DNA from: Pseudomonadota bacterium
GTDB taxonomy: Bacteria > Desulfobacterota > Syntrophorhabdia > Syntrophorhabdales > Syntrophorhabdaceae
Assembly: GCA_026388275.1 (NCBI GenBank)
Contig: JAPLKB010000063.1
Location: forward strand, 1 to 64,000
Direction of reading: 5' to 3'
DNA length: 64,000 nt
Part shown: in pieces, positions 9,036 through 17,418 of the stretch
How positions within the stretch are numbered: the first letter of the stretch is position 1
Layout of the letters: every line of letters begins with the position of its first letter
Made by a program: the position numbers and the translations under genes
Notes under the pieces: model-generated
What the model was told of the DNA's origin: nothing
Seen by the model: only the letters and a program-made list of their open reading frames with translations
The model's database searches: none

Positions 9036-10034
9036 ATGAGACTGCCGCCTTTTAATATTTTAGAGCCAGGCACTAAAAAAAGTGCATTATCAATACTCGA
9101 AAACCATAGAAAAGAATTGAAAATTATTGCTGGGGGGATTGAAGTTGTTGTAATGATGAAGCTTGGCCTTTCAGCGCCATTATATTTAATGAGTTTGAAA
9201 AAAATAAAGGGCTTAAGGGGTATTAAAAAAAGAAATAATGAAGTTATCATTGGAAGTTCAACTACTATAAAAGAGATTCTGCAGTCTCCTTTAATAAATG
9301 ATAATTTTAAATGTATTGCACAAGCAGCTCAATTATTGGCAGCTCCTCCAATACAAAACAAAGCTACCATTGGAGGTAACATACTTCAAAATACACGTTG
9401 CTTATATTACAACCAGTCGGAGCTTTTCAGAAACGGACTTAAACCATGTTTCAAGGGCGGAGGCAACATTTGTCATGCAGTCAAGGGCGGAAAGCATTGT
9501 TCCAGTGTATATCAGGGTGATATGGCGCCTTCATTAATTTCCTTTGGTTCAATGGTGAAATTGGAAAAAAAAGATTCTTCTCGTACTGTTTTATTATTAG
9601 ATTTATTTACCGGTAAAGGCGAGAGTCCGTTTTCAATTCAGGATAATGAGCTTTTAACTCAAATCATTATACCGTTACCCGATGAAAATTACGGCTCTTC
9701 ATATGAAAAATTGAGAATTAGAAAAGGTTTGGAATATCCTCTGGTTTCAGCGGCTGTATTTCTTTCAGAAGACAATGATGGCAATTTAGATAATGCGAGA
9801 ATTGTTATCGGCGCTGCAGCTTCTGCTCCTAAAATAATTGAAAATGCATCATCATATATGAATAGGAGAAATCTTTCTACTGAATGCATAGATAAGGTTG
9901 TAAATCTTGCCGACAATCTGTCGAAAATGGTAAACAACCTATCCGTTCCGGCTGTATATCGACGAAAAATGGTTAAGGTTGTAATAAAGAGGTCCCTTCA
10001 AAATGCCTTTCAAGATTTAAAAAAGGGGGCTTAA
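9036..10034 (+). CDS. hcrB: 4-Hydroxybenzoyl-CoA reductase-like FAD/[4Fe-4S] subunit (beta)
   Basis: This is the FAD-binding medium subunit of a xanthine-oxidase-family enzyme. The FAD motifs are IAGGIEVVVMMK (about 31-42) and ATIGGNILQNTRC (110-122). An insert of about 40 residues carries Cys122, Cys138, Cys146 and Cys155. Such an insert is the hallmark of the 4-hydroxybenzoyl-CoA reductase beta subunit, where it binds an extra [4Fe-4S] cluster that lets electrons run towards the substrate; ordinary xanthine or CO dehydrogenases lack it. The enzyme removes the phenolic hydroxyl of 4-hydroxybenzoyl-CoA to give benzoyl-CoA. At 332 residues the length fits. An AAGGAGGT site precedes the start. 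The exact substrate here is inferred. Confidence 0.85.
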   Translation: MRLPPFNILEPGTKKSALSILENHRKELKIIAGGIEVVVMMKLGLSAPLYLMSLKKIKGLRGIKKRNNEVIIGSSTTIKEILQSPLINDNFKCIAQAAQLLAAPPIQNKATIGGNILQNTRCLYYNQSELFRNGLKPCFKGGGNICHAVKGGKHCSSVYQGDMAPSLISFGSMVKLEKKDSSRTVLLLDLFTGKGESPFSIQDNELLTQIIIPLPDENYGSSYEKLRIRKGLEYPLVSAAVFLSEDNDGNLDNARIVIGAAASAPKIIENASSYMNRRNLSTECIDKVVNLADNLSKMVNNLSVPAVYRRKMVKVVIKRSLQNAFQDLKKGA

Positions 10035-10035
10035 C

Positions 10036-10506
10036 ATGGATAAAAAGACCATTCTATTAAAAATTAATGATGAAGAATATAGCATAACAACTTGCCCAAA
10101 CCGCACTTTGCTTGAAATTCTACGAGATGATCTATCTCTCACAGGGGCAAAGGAAAGCTGTGGAGAGGGTGCATGTGGAGCCTGCACAGTTTTGTTGGAT
10201 GGCCTCCCTATGCGGTCATGTTTACTTCTTGTAACAGAGGCTGAAGGAAAAGAAATTACAACAATTGAAGGCTTATCCGGCAATGGGAAGCTTGATCCTA
10301 TTCAAGATGCTTTTATTGAATATCACGCCATACAATGTGGTTTTTGCAGCCCAGGAATGATATTGACTGCATATTCACTTTTGAAGAATAATCCTGATCC
10401 TGATGAAGAAGAAATAAGACATGCCATATCCGGCAATATTTGTCGTTGTACAGGATATGCAAAAATTGTTGAAGCCATACAAGCGATTTCTACAAAAGGG
10501 AGATAG
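10036..10506 (+). CDS. hcrC: 4-Hydroxybenzoyl-CoA reductase-like [2Fe-2S] subunit (gamma)
   Basis: The 156-residue small subunit carries two [2Fe-2S] clusters. The first is a plant-ferredoxin-type motif (CGEGACGACTVLLDG with a later Cys in MRSC), and the second is in the helical domain (QCGFCSPGM and NICRCTGY). These clusters relay electrons between the flavin subunit and the molybdenum site. It begins one base after the beta subunit stop and ends five bases before the alpha subunit start, so the three subunits are a tight operon in the order beta-gamma-alpha. Confidence 0.92.
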   Translation: MDKKTILLKINDEEYSITTCPNRTLLEILRDDLSLTGAKESCGEGACGACTVLLDGLPMRSCLLLVTEAEGKEITTIEGLSGNGKLDPIQDAFIEYHAIQCGFCSPGMILTAYSLLKNNPDPDEEEIRHAISGNICRCTGYAKIVEAIQAISTKGR

Positions 10507-10510
10507 AGCT

Positions 10511-12802
10511 ATGGAAAAATATTCTCTCATTGGAAAAAGTGTAAAAAGGATTGATGTAACTTCAAAAGCAACCGGTGAGGCAATTTTTTCGGCAGATATC
10601 AAACTTTCCCGGATGCTTGTGGGAAAAATATTGAGATCGCCATACCCACATGCCAGAATAATTCGCATTGATACATCCGAAGCTGAAAATATCTCAGGAG
10701 TAAGAGCTGTTGTTACTGCATCGGATACATCAGGTGATAAATGGGGTGTTTTTCGTTATACGCAAGATCAGCAATTTTTGCCGACAGATAAAGTAAGGTA
10801 TGTCGGTGAAGAAGTAGCTGCCGTGGCTGCAGTTGATGAAGATACTGCTATTAAGGCATTAAAGCTCATCAGAGTCGAATATGAAGAGCTTCCGGCTGTC
10901 TTTGATGTTGAATCCGCCCGTAAGCCTGGCGCTCCACTTATCCACGAACAATATCCTTCAAATATCAATATAAATATCAAAATAGATGTCGGTGACATAG
11001 AAAAAGGGTTCCAAGAATCTTATTATGTTCGTGAAGATACATTTATGGCTCCTGAGGATTCATACTTTCAGGGTGAGCCATATGCTGTAGCAGCGCATTT
11101 TGACCAGTCAGGCAATCTTGAGATATGGATGCCCAATGCAGGGCCTCATCTAAAAGCCAAACCGTTGTCGAATGTGCTGAAAATTCCTCTTAATAAAGTA
11201 AGAGTCCGTAAAGTAAGAATTGGCGGTGCATTTGGAGGCCGTTCAGAGATTTCTCCTGCTGATGTAATATGTGCGCTTCTTGCAAAAAAATCACAAAGAC
11301 CTGTAAAAATTGTTTATACACGCGAAGAAAATTCAATAGCAACCCGCCAGGCCCACTCTATGGTTGCTACAATTAAAACCGGTGTCGATAAAGAGGGTAG
11401 GGTATTAGCAAGGGATATTACATGCTACATGGATGGCGGTGCATATAGCAGCACAGGCCCGATTGCTGTCAGTGTTCCTTTTTTATGTATGGAACAGGCA
11501 TATCGTATGGATAATGTGCGCTATAATGGATACAGAATTTTTACGAACAAACCTGTCAGGGGCATGTTCCGTACACACGGAAGGGCTTTTGCATGCGGGA
11601 TTGATTTGCAGCTTGATATGATAGGAAAGGAACTTGGACTTGATCCTGTTCAGATGCGTCTTAATAACGTACGGAAGACAGGTGAATATACCTCAACAAA
11701 GTCATATATAACAAGCTGTGGTATGACAGAGACTGTACTGAAAACAACAGAAAAGGCAAAATGGAATGAAAAATGGGGAAAATTGCCTCCTTATCATGGA
11801 ATAGGCATAGGTTGTAATTCTGTTCAGACAGGATTCCCTATGGGGATAAGAGGAGGTTCTCAAGCATTTATTAAATTCAATGAAGAGGGGGGCATAAGTG
11901 TAATAACCGGCATAGTTGATAACGGTCAGGGCAATGACAGTATGATCGTACAGATTGCTGCCGAAGAATTGGGGCTTGATTTGAATAATGTTCAACTTAT
12001 AACGGCTGATACAGAGGTTACACCAAGTGACCCTGGATCTTATTCAATGTGTGAAACTTTTATCGGAGGAAATGCAGTAAGGCTCGCTGCCCGGGATGCA
12101 AAAAAGAAGCTTCTGAAGATTGCTTCAGAGGCGCTGAAGGTCAATGCAGATCGCCTTGACTTGCGAGATAAAAAGATATTTGTTGTTGACAATCCGGAGC
12201 AATCAATCTCAATGTCCAAAGTAGTCAGAATGGCTCTGGGCAGAGGCGAGTCTATAAGCGGTGAAGGTACTTACTGGCCGAAGGTAGACAGCAGACGTGA
12301 ATGGGTGGAAAATCCATCCGGGCAGCTTTCAGAGACATTTTCTTTTGGTTCAGTTGTTGCTGAGGTAAAGGTAGATCCTGAGACAGGCAAGGTTGATGTG
12401 CTCGAAGTTACAGCAGCACAGGATGTAGGATATGCCCTCAATCCGAAGGTTATTGAAGGTCAATTTGAAGGCGGGGTAGCGATGGGTGGTCAGGGCGGTA
12501 TGCTTAGCGAATATGTGCTTTGGTATAATGGCAGAGTATTAAATCCGAACCAGCTTGACTACATGGTTCCCCTGGCAACCGATATGCCAAAAATAAATAA
12601 TATAATAGTGGAAACAATTGATCCAAATGGACCTTATGGCGCAAAAGAAGCAGGTATGTCCGTTGCGATGAGTGCTGCCCAGGCTTATTGCAGTGCAGTT
12701 TGTAATGCCATTGGTGTGAATATAAAAGAATTTCCCCTTACACCCGACAAAATATTAACGGCTATTGAGGAGAAAGAAAAGTTTAAGCAAAATATTAAAT
12801 AG
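10511..12802 (+). CDS. hcrA: 4-Hydroxybenzoyl-CoA reductase-like molybdopterin subunit (alpha)
   Basis: The large subunit of the molybdenum hydroxylase holds the molybdopterin-cytosine-dinucleotide site. The start at 10511 (MEKYSLIGKSVKRIDVTSKA) gives 763 residues, near the length known for this family; an upstream in-frame start inside the gamma gene is rejected. Motifs include KATGEAIFSADI, KVRIGGAFGGRSE, VRGMFRTHGRAFA and, near the C-terminus, PYGAKEAGMSVA with the conserved catalytic-type Glu. The protein lacks a Tat signal, so it acts in the cytoplasm. Substrate is inferred as a (hydroxy)aroyl-CoA from the beta subunit's iron-sulfur insert, but a heteroaromatic substrate cannot be excluded. 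Confidence 0.88.
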   Translation: MEKYSLIGKSVKRIDVTSKATGEAIFSADIKLSRMLVGKILRSPYPHARIIRIDTSEAENISGVRAVVTASDTSGDKWGVFRYTQDQQFLPTDKVRYVGEEVAAVAAVDEDTAIKALKLIRVEYEELPAVFDVESARKPGAPLIHEQYPSNININIKIDVGDIEKGFQESYYVREDTFMAPEDSYFQGEPYAVAAHFDQSGNLEIWMPNAGPHLKAKPLSNVLKIPLNKVRVRKVRIGGAFGGRSEISPADVICALLAKKSQRPVKIVYTREENSIATRQAHSMVATIKTGVDKEGRVLARDITCYMDGGAYSSTGPIAVSVPFLCMEQAYRMDNVRYNGYRIFTNKPVRGMFRTHGRAFACGIDLQLDMIGKELGLDPVQMRLNNVRKTGEYTSTKSYITSCGMTETVLKTTEKAKWNEKWGKLPPYHGIGIGCNSVQTGFPMGIRGGSQAFIKFNEEGGISVITGIVDNGQGNDSMIVQIAAEELGLDLNNVQLITADTEVTPSDPGSYSMCETFIGGNAVRLAARDAKKKLLKIASEALKVNADRLDLRDKKIFVVDNPEQSISMSKVVRMALGRGESISGEGTYWPKVDSRREWVENPSGQLSETFSFGSVVAEVKVDPETGKVDVLEVTAAQDVGYALNPKVIEGQFEGGVAMGGQGGMLSEYVLWYNGRVLNPNQLDYMVPLATDMPKINNIIVETIDPNGPYGAKEAGMSVAMSAAQAYCSAVCNAIGVNIKEFPLTPDKILTAIEEKEKFKQNIK

Positions 12803-12848
12803 ACATACGATTAACAAGATACGGGTTTAAAAAGGAAAAGATGACGGA

Positions 12849-13271
12849 ATGAAGATAGAAAAGATCGATCATATATGTTTTGCAGTAAAAGATCTTGAAG
12901 AGACAAAAACGGTATACAAAGAAGACTTTGGGTTAATACCGGCATTTGAATATATTGCAGAATCAGAAAAGATCAAAGTAGCACGGTATTATATAGGAGA
13001 GGTAGCTGTAGAGTTTATGGAATCTACTTCGCCGGATGGAGAAGTTTCTAAATTCATAAATAGCAGAGGAGAGGGTGCATTTCTTATATCATACAAAGTT
13101 GATAATCTTGATAATGCACTAGATGAATTGAGAAAAAATGGCAAACAACTTATTGATGATAAACCAAGAGAGCTTTTCGGAAATAGGTATGCCTTTGTGC
13201 ATCATCCAAGTAAACTCCACGGCGTGCTTACCGAACTTCTAGAAGGGGATTTTGATATAAATAAGCGATGA
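12849..13271 (+). CDS. VOC-family protein (methylmalonyl-CoA-epimerase/glyoxalase-like)
   Basis: The 140-residue protein has the vicinal-oxygen-chelate fold: KIDHICFAVKDLEETKTVY with the first metal His at residue 8, a VEFMES strand, and a second beta-alpha-beta unit ending HGVLTELLE with a metal-binding His/Glu pair. The pattern is close to methylmalonyl-CoA epimerase (about 135-150 residues). Epimerisation of methylmalonyl-CoA is the likeliest reaction, yet the neighbours (molybdenum hydroxylase, saccharopine-dehydrogenase-like enzyme, aminotransferase) allow another isomerase or lyase role. The start codon at 12849 lacks a strong ribosome-binding site (AAAAGGAAAAG lies 9-19 bases upstream). 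Confidence 0.72.
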   Translation: MKIEKIDHICFAVKDLEETKTVYKEDFGLIPAFEYIAESEKIKVARYYIGEVAVEFMESTSPDGEVSKFINSRGEGAFLISYKVDNLDNALDELRKNGKQLIDDKPRELFGNRYAFVHHPSKLHGVLTELLEGDFDINKR

Positions 13272-13319
13272 AGACTATTTGAACATGTAAATCTATTAAA
13301 ATAAAAGTTAAAGGCGGGA

Positions 13320-14471
13320 ATGGGAATGCGAGTATTAGTAATAGGTGGAACTGGTGGGATGGGACAGGGAGTTGCCAGGGACCTTATTAAACAGGATCAA
13401 ATCAATGCAGTCATTCTTGGTGACATAAATATAAACCCGGATAGAGTTCAGGATAAACTGCGTGCCAGTAAAAAAATATCACTCATCAAGATTGATGTAA
13501 ACGATCATAAAGGCATGGTCGAAGCGATCAAGGGTGCAGATGTAGTTATCAACTGCGCAGGACCATTTTATAAAACGGCTGTTGCGGTAGCCAGAGCGGC
13601 TGTGGAAGCGAAGGTCAACTATATAGATATTTGTGATGACTATGAGGCGGTACCAATTCTTTTTTCATCTGCTGATATTGACCATGCTGCCAAAGAGGCG
13701 GGAATAACCGTTCTGACTGGCATGGGATCGGATCCGGGAACAAACAATGTTATAGTCAAATGGTTCGCAAATCAGCTGGATCGTGTTGATGAGATTCACT
13801 TATTCTGGGTTGTAAGTATTGCCGAACTCTCAGGTGCAGCTTGGGATCATAGCCTCCATATGGTTACAGGCAAAATCCCGCAATATCTGAATGGTAAGCT
13901 GGAATATGTAGATGGTGGTACCGGCGAGGAAATAGCTACATTCCTTGAACCTCTCGGTACTTGTAAGGTTCGTTATGTAGGACATCCGCAGCCAATAACA
14001 ATACCCCATTATATTGGAGGTTTAAAAAAGGTAGTTATTAAAGGTGCACTTATACCGGCATGGGTAGACGAACTCATTAAAGATCAGAAAGAGACAGGCT
14101 TTCTCGGCACAGAACAGGTGGAGGTGAGGGGGACAAAGGTAGTGCCTTATGATCTGACTTTGCAGCTTTGGGATTCAATTCCTAATAACAGAGATAAAGG
14201 TCCCCTTGCTTCGGGCTTGAAAGTCATTGTAAAAGGCGAGAGAGAAGGAAAACAGGTAACATACACAGCAGATATAGTGGGCAGGATGGCTCCAGGAACA
14301 GGACTACCCGCCTCGATTGCTGCACTTATGATGTTTGCCGGTGATGTAAAGGTAAAGGGAGTGGTAGCCCCTGAAGGTTGCATAGATCCGGAAAAGTTTC
14401 TTGCAGCATTACTACAAAGAGGTGCCAGGATACATCAAACAGAAACGATAATATCCATGTTGACACTTTAA
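13320..14471 (+). CDS. Saccharopine-dehydrogenase-like NAD(P)-binding oxidoreductase
   Basis: The 383-residue protein opens with a Rossmann fold (MRVLVIGGTGGMGQGVARDL; a second possible start is at 13326). It has the family markers INCAGPFYKTAVAVARAAVEAKVNYIDICDD and LTGMGSDPGTNNVI. Members reduce or oxidise C-N bonds of amino acids such as saccharopine, lysine, 3,5-diaminohexanoate or carboxynorspermidine. Directly after it comes a class III aminotransferase, which suggests the pair handles an amino group on an intermediate of the pathway served by the molybdenum hydroxylase. The substrate is unknown. Confidence 0.75.
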   Translation: MGMRVLVIGGTGGMGQGVARDLIKQDQINAVILGDININPDRVQDKLRASKKISLIKIDVNDHKGMVEAIKGADVVINCAGPFYKTAVAVARAAVEAKVNYIDICDDYEAVPILFSSADIDHAAKEAGITVLTGMGSDPGTNNVIVKWFANQLDRVDEIHLFWVVSIAELSGAAWDHSLHMVTGKIPQYLNGKLEYVDGGTGEEIATFLEPLGTCKVRYVGHPQPITIPHYIGGLKKVVIKGALIPAWVDELIKDQKETGFLGTEQVEVRGTKVVPYDLTLQLWDSIPNNRDKGPLASGLKVIVKGEREGKQVTYTADIVGRMAPGTGLPASIAALMMFAGDVKVKGVVAPEGCIDPEKFLAALLQRGARIHQTETIISMLTL

Positions 14472-14557
14472 TAAAATGTTTAAACCCTTCGGTCTATTGT
14501 TTATCATAAGTGGTATGAGAAGAAACTGACTATGATGGTTATATGAAAGGAGGATAT

Positions 14558-15817
14558 ATGAAAGATGTTCAAAAACTAAATATAACAAAAAGTCAGAAAC
14601 TTTTTGAAGAGGCAAAAACATTGATTCCCGGTGGTGTCCTTGGTGCAAGAAAACCCGGCGATTTTATTATTGGGGAGTATCCGATCTTTCTTGAGTACGG
14701 CAAGGGGTGCAGGCTCATCGACGTTGATGGCAATGAATTCATTGACTTTCTTTGCGGATACGGACCAATTATACTTGGTTACAGGGAAGAAGAGGTTGAT
14801 GATGCAGTTATTAAACAGATCAAGGATAAGGGTTTCTGCTTTTCTCTCACACAGCCTTATCAAAATGAACTTGCAGAAAAGTTGAATGCATTGATTCCAA
14901 GTTCTGAGTTGAGTATTTTTTTAAAAACAGGTTCTGATGCTACTTCGGCAAGTATCCGTATTGCAAGGGCTTATACAAACAGGATTAAGGTTATGCGATG
15001 TGGCTACCATGGCTGGCATGACTGGTGTGTTGAAATGAAAGGGGGCATCCCTGAAAAATTTTATGAGGATGTCTATGAATTCCATTATAATGGTCTTGAC
15101 CAGCTTACAGATCTCATGAAAAAACATGGTGACCAGACAGCCGCCATAATAATGACCCCTTTTGGGCATCCTCTCCATCAGAAGATGCAGATACCGAAGC
15201 CGGGATTTCTTGAAGGCGTGAGAGAACTGGCCGACAAATATGGATCAGTCCTTGTTTTTGATGAAGTGCGTACATGTTTTAGGCTAAGAATGGGTGGAGC
15301 ACAGGAACTTTATGGAGTAACGCCCGATTTGACGGTACTTGGAAAAGGCATGGCCAATGGATACGCGATCAGTGTTGTTACCGGGAAAAAAGACGTAATG
15401 ATGGCTGCAGCATCCAAGCTTTTTATCTCTTCCACTTTCTTCCCGAATAGCGATGGCTATATTGCTGCCCTGAAAACAATCGAAATTTTGGAACGCGACA
15501 AAGTCCTTGACAACATATGGGAAAAAGGCGGGAGGCTTTTAATAAAAATCCAGGACATTATAGACAAATATGATATCGGTGCAGAGTTGTCCGGTGTCGC
15601 GCCGATGTTTCTTATAACCTTCAAGAGAGATGAGGCAGACACACAGAAAGCCAGACGCGATGAATTTTATACCCAACTTATCCGCCGGGGCTTCTTTTTC
15701 ACCCCGCACCATCATGCTTATATTAGCTACAGACATAATGAAGAAGACCTGGACAAAACAGCTCGAGCAATAGACGAAGCTATGGCATATATAAACGAAA
15801 AATATCATCATATTTAG
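14558..15817 (+). CDS. Class III pyridoxal-phosphate aminotransferase (glutamate-1-semialdehyde-aminomutase-like)
   Basis: The protein belongs to fold-type I class III aminotransferases and looks most like glutamate-1-semialdehyde 2,1-aminomutase relatives. Motifs are KTGSDATSASIRIARAYTNR, GYHGWHD, LVFDEVRT and VLGKGMANGY, whose Lys should form the Schiff base with PLP. The start was set at 14558, right after AAAGGAGGATAT, giving 419 residues; an ATG at 14543 lies ahead of that ribosome-binding site. Placement in a catabolic operon, not with haem genes, argues against a hemL role. It may transaminate a semialdehyde formed with the preceding dehydrogenase. Confidence 0.8.
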   Translation: MKDVQKLNITKSQKLFEEAKTLIPGGVLGARKPGDFIIGEYPIFLEYGKGCRLIDVDGNEFIDFLCGYGPIILGYREEEVDDAVIKQIKDKGFCFSLTQPYQNELAEKLNALIPSSELSIFLKTGSDATSASIRIARAYTNRIKVMRCGYHGWHDWCVEMKGGIPEKFYEDVYEFHYNGLDQLTDLMKKHGDQTAAIIMTPFGHPLHQKMQIPKPGFLEGVRELADKYGSVLVFDEVRTCFRLRMGGAQELYGVTPDLTVLGKGMANGYAISVVTGKKDVMMAAASKLFISSTFFPNSDGYIAALKTIEILERDKVLDNIWEKGGRLLIKIQDIIDKYDIGAELSGVAPMFLITFKRDEADTQKARRDEFYTQLIRRGFFFTPHHHAYISYRHNEEDLDKTARAIDEAMAYINEKYHHI

Positions 15818-15909
15818 GATCAATGTGTTATAAATGCATGATATGTTTCTTCAAATAATAGTTTAAAAATGAATTTTAGTCCAACATTCTTATATAGGTT
15901 AAATCGTTA

Positions 15910-17400
15910 ATGAAATTTGATTCTCAGATAGATTTCAATATTGTGCAGTCCATCCTTAATTCTTTGCCCATGGGCGTCTATGTTCTGAACCGTGGACGGA
16001 AAATCCAGTGGAAGAACGAAAGATTAGCACTTCGGTCACAAGAAGAAGGTGTTATTCAATCCGGAAAAGCTTTCTGTTATGGTGAAATCTTTAAAAGGAG
16101 AATGCCATGTAGTAATTGTCCGGGTTTAAGAACACTTAAAAGTGGCCGAATGGAACATACAGAAATAAGTAGCATGTATAAGGGGGAATTAAGGCATTAC
16201 CTTATTACCTCGGCACCTCTCAGGAGTGGCATAGGAGAGGAAGAGACTTTTATCGTTGAGACAGTTCAGGACATTACGGATCAGAAAAGGGCAGAGGAAG
16301 CTTTACGACTCGTAAATGATTTTAATAAAGCTATTATTGATAATGCACCTGTAGCAATCTTTACTATAGACAGGAGTGGGAAGTTTATGAGCGTGAATCC
16401 TGCCTTGGCTACTCTTTCCGGTCTAGGGGTTGAGGCTGAAGAGAAACTCTTGCGTTTCAATTGGATTCAGAATCCTTACACGATCAGATGCGGCCTTGCA
16501 GAATACATAAAAAAAGGACTCGACGGTGAAGCGTTTGAGCTGCAGGACTTTCCTTTTACAACCTATCGGGGTGATCAGGGTCAATATATTCATTTCCGGG
16601 GAGTACCTCTGAAAGGTAAAAATGGTAAGGTAGAAGGGCTTTTATGTATTATTGAGGATAATACCGAAAAAGTGAAAGCTAAAATCCAGTCTATTCAGGA
16701 TGCAAAAATGTCGGTTACAGGAAGACTACTGACAGGTGTTGCGCACGAACTTAATAATCCTCTTGCTACAATAGCTGCTAATTCTGAGCTTGCTTCTGAA
16801 TTGATCCAGAGCTTTAAAGATTGCGATGCAAAAGAAGATGAAATTGATGATCTACGTGAATATATGGACGTCATACAGGAACAGGCATTTCGGTGCAAAA
16901 ATATTATAAAGGATATGATAGATCTTACAAAGAAAAAGGGATTTGAAGTTCAGGAAATTGACTTAAACAGCTGCCTTAATGAACTTCTGAAATTGATAAA
17001 TTTCAAAAAAATGAATATTCGGTTATTAAAGGATATTACACCGTACCTACCGCATGTCAAAGGAGATTTGAATGCTGTGAAACAGTCTTTCATGAATATT
17101 CTGCAGAATGCAGTGGACTCTGTTGAAGAAAGAGAAGGTGGCATAATAACGGTAAAGGCATATTCAACTGACAGTAAAGTGAGGGTAGAAATTGAAGATA
17201 ATGGAGTCGGTATTCACGACGGCCTGATAGACCGGATCTTTGAACCTTTTTTTTCGACTAAAGCCACGGGGAAAGGCGTTGGATTGGGTCTCACACTTTG
17301 TCATGAGTTTTTAAACAGAATGGGTGGTAGCATTGAAGTAGAGAGCAAACTGGGAATGGGTACCCTATTCAAGGTCGCATTGCCTATATATACAAAATAA
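15910..17400 (+). CDS. Cytoplasmic PAS-PAS sensor histidine kinase
   Basis: The 496-residue kinase has two PAS domains (about 10-125 and 135-255), a HisKA dimerisation domain with the phospho-acceptor His279 in GVAHELNNPLATIAA, and a HATPase domain (DNGVGIHDGLIDRIFEPFF, TGKGVGLGL). No signal peptide or membrane helix is seen, so it senses inside the cell. The first PAS domain carries Cys56, Cys67 and Cys70 in FCYGEIFKRRMPCSNCP, a pattern that recurs in PAS kinases of anaerobes and could bind a metal or iron-sulfur cluster. It lies 18 bases before its response regulator gene. The signal is probably redox- or substrate-linked (inference). Confidence 0.9.
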   Translation: MKFDSQIDFNIVQSILNSLPMGVYVLNRGRKIQWKNERLALRSQEEGVIQSGKAFCYGEIFKRRMPCSNCPGLRTLKSGRMEHTEISSMYKGELRHYLITSAPLRSGIGEEETFIVETVQDITDQKRAEEALRLVNDFNKAIIDNAPVAIFTIDRSGKFMSVNPALATLSGLGVEAEEKLLRFNWIQNPYTIRCGLAEYIKKGLDGEAFELQDFPFTTYRGDQGQYIHFRGVPLKGKNGKVEGLLCIIEDNTEKVKAKIQSIQDAKMSVTGRLLTGVAHELNNPLATIAANSELASELIQSFKDCDAKEDEIDDLREYMDVIQEQAFRCKNIIKDMIDLTKKKGFEVQEIDLNSCLNELLKLINFKKMNIRLLKDITPYLPHVKGDLNAVKQSFMNILQNAVDSVEEREGGIITVKAYSTDSKVRVEIEDNGVGIHDGLIDRIFEPFFSTKATGKGVGLGLTLCHEFLNRMGGSIEVESKLGMGTLFKVALPIYTK

Positions 17401-17418
17401 GGGGGCTGATAATAGACA

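Noticed and set aside
14558-15817. Glutamate-1-semialdehyde aminomutase (hemL) for haem synthesis
   Set aside because: No other haem gene is near and the gene sits in a catabolic operon, so only the class III aminotransferase family is claimed.
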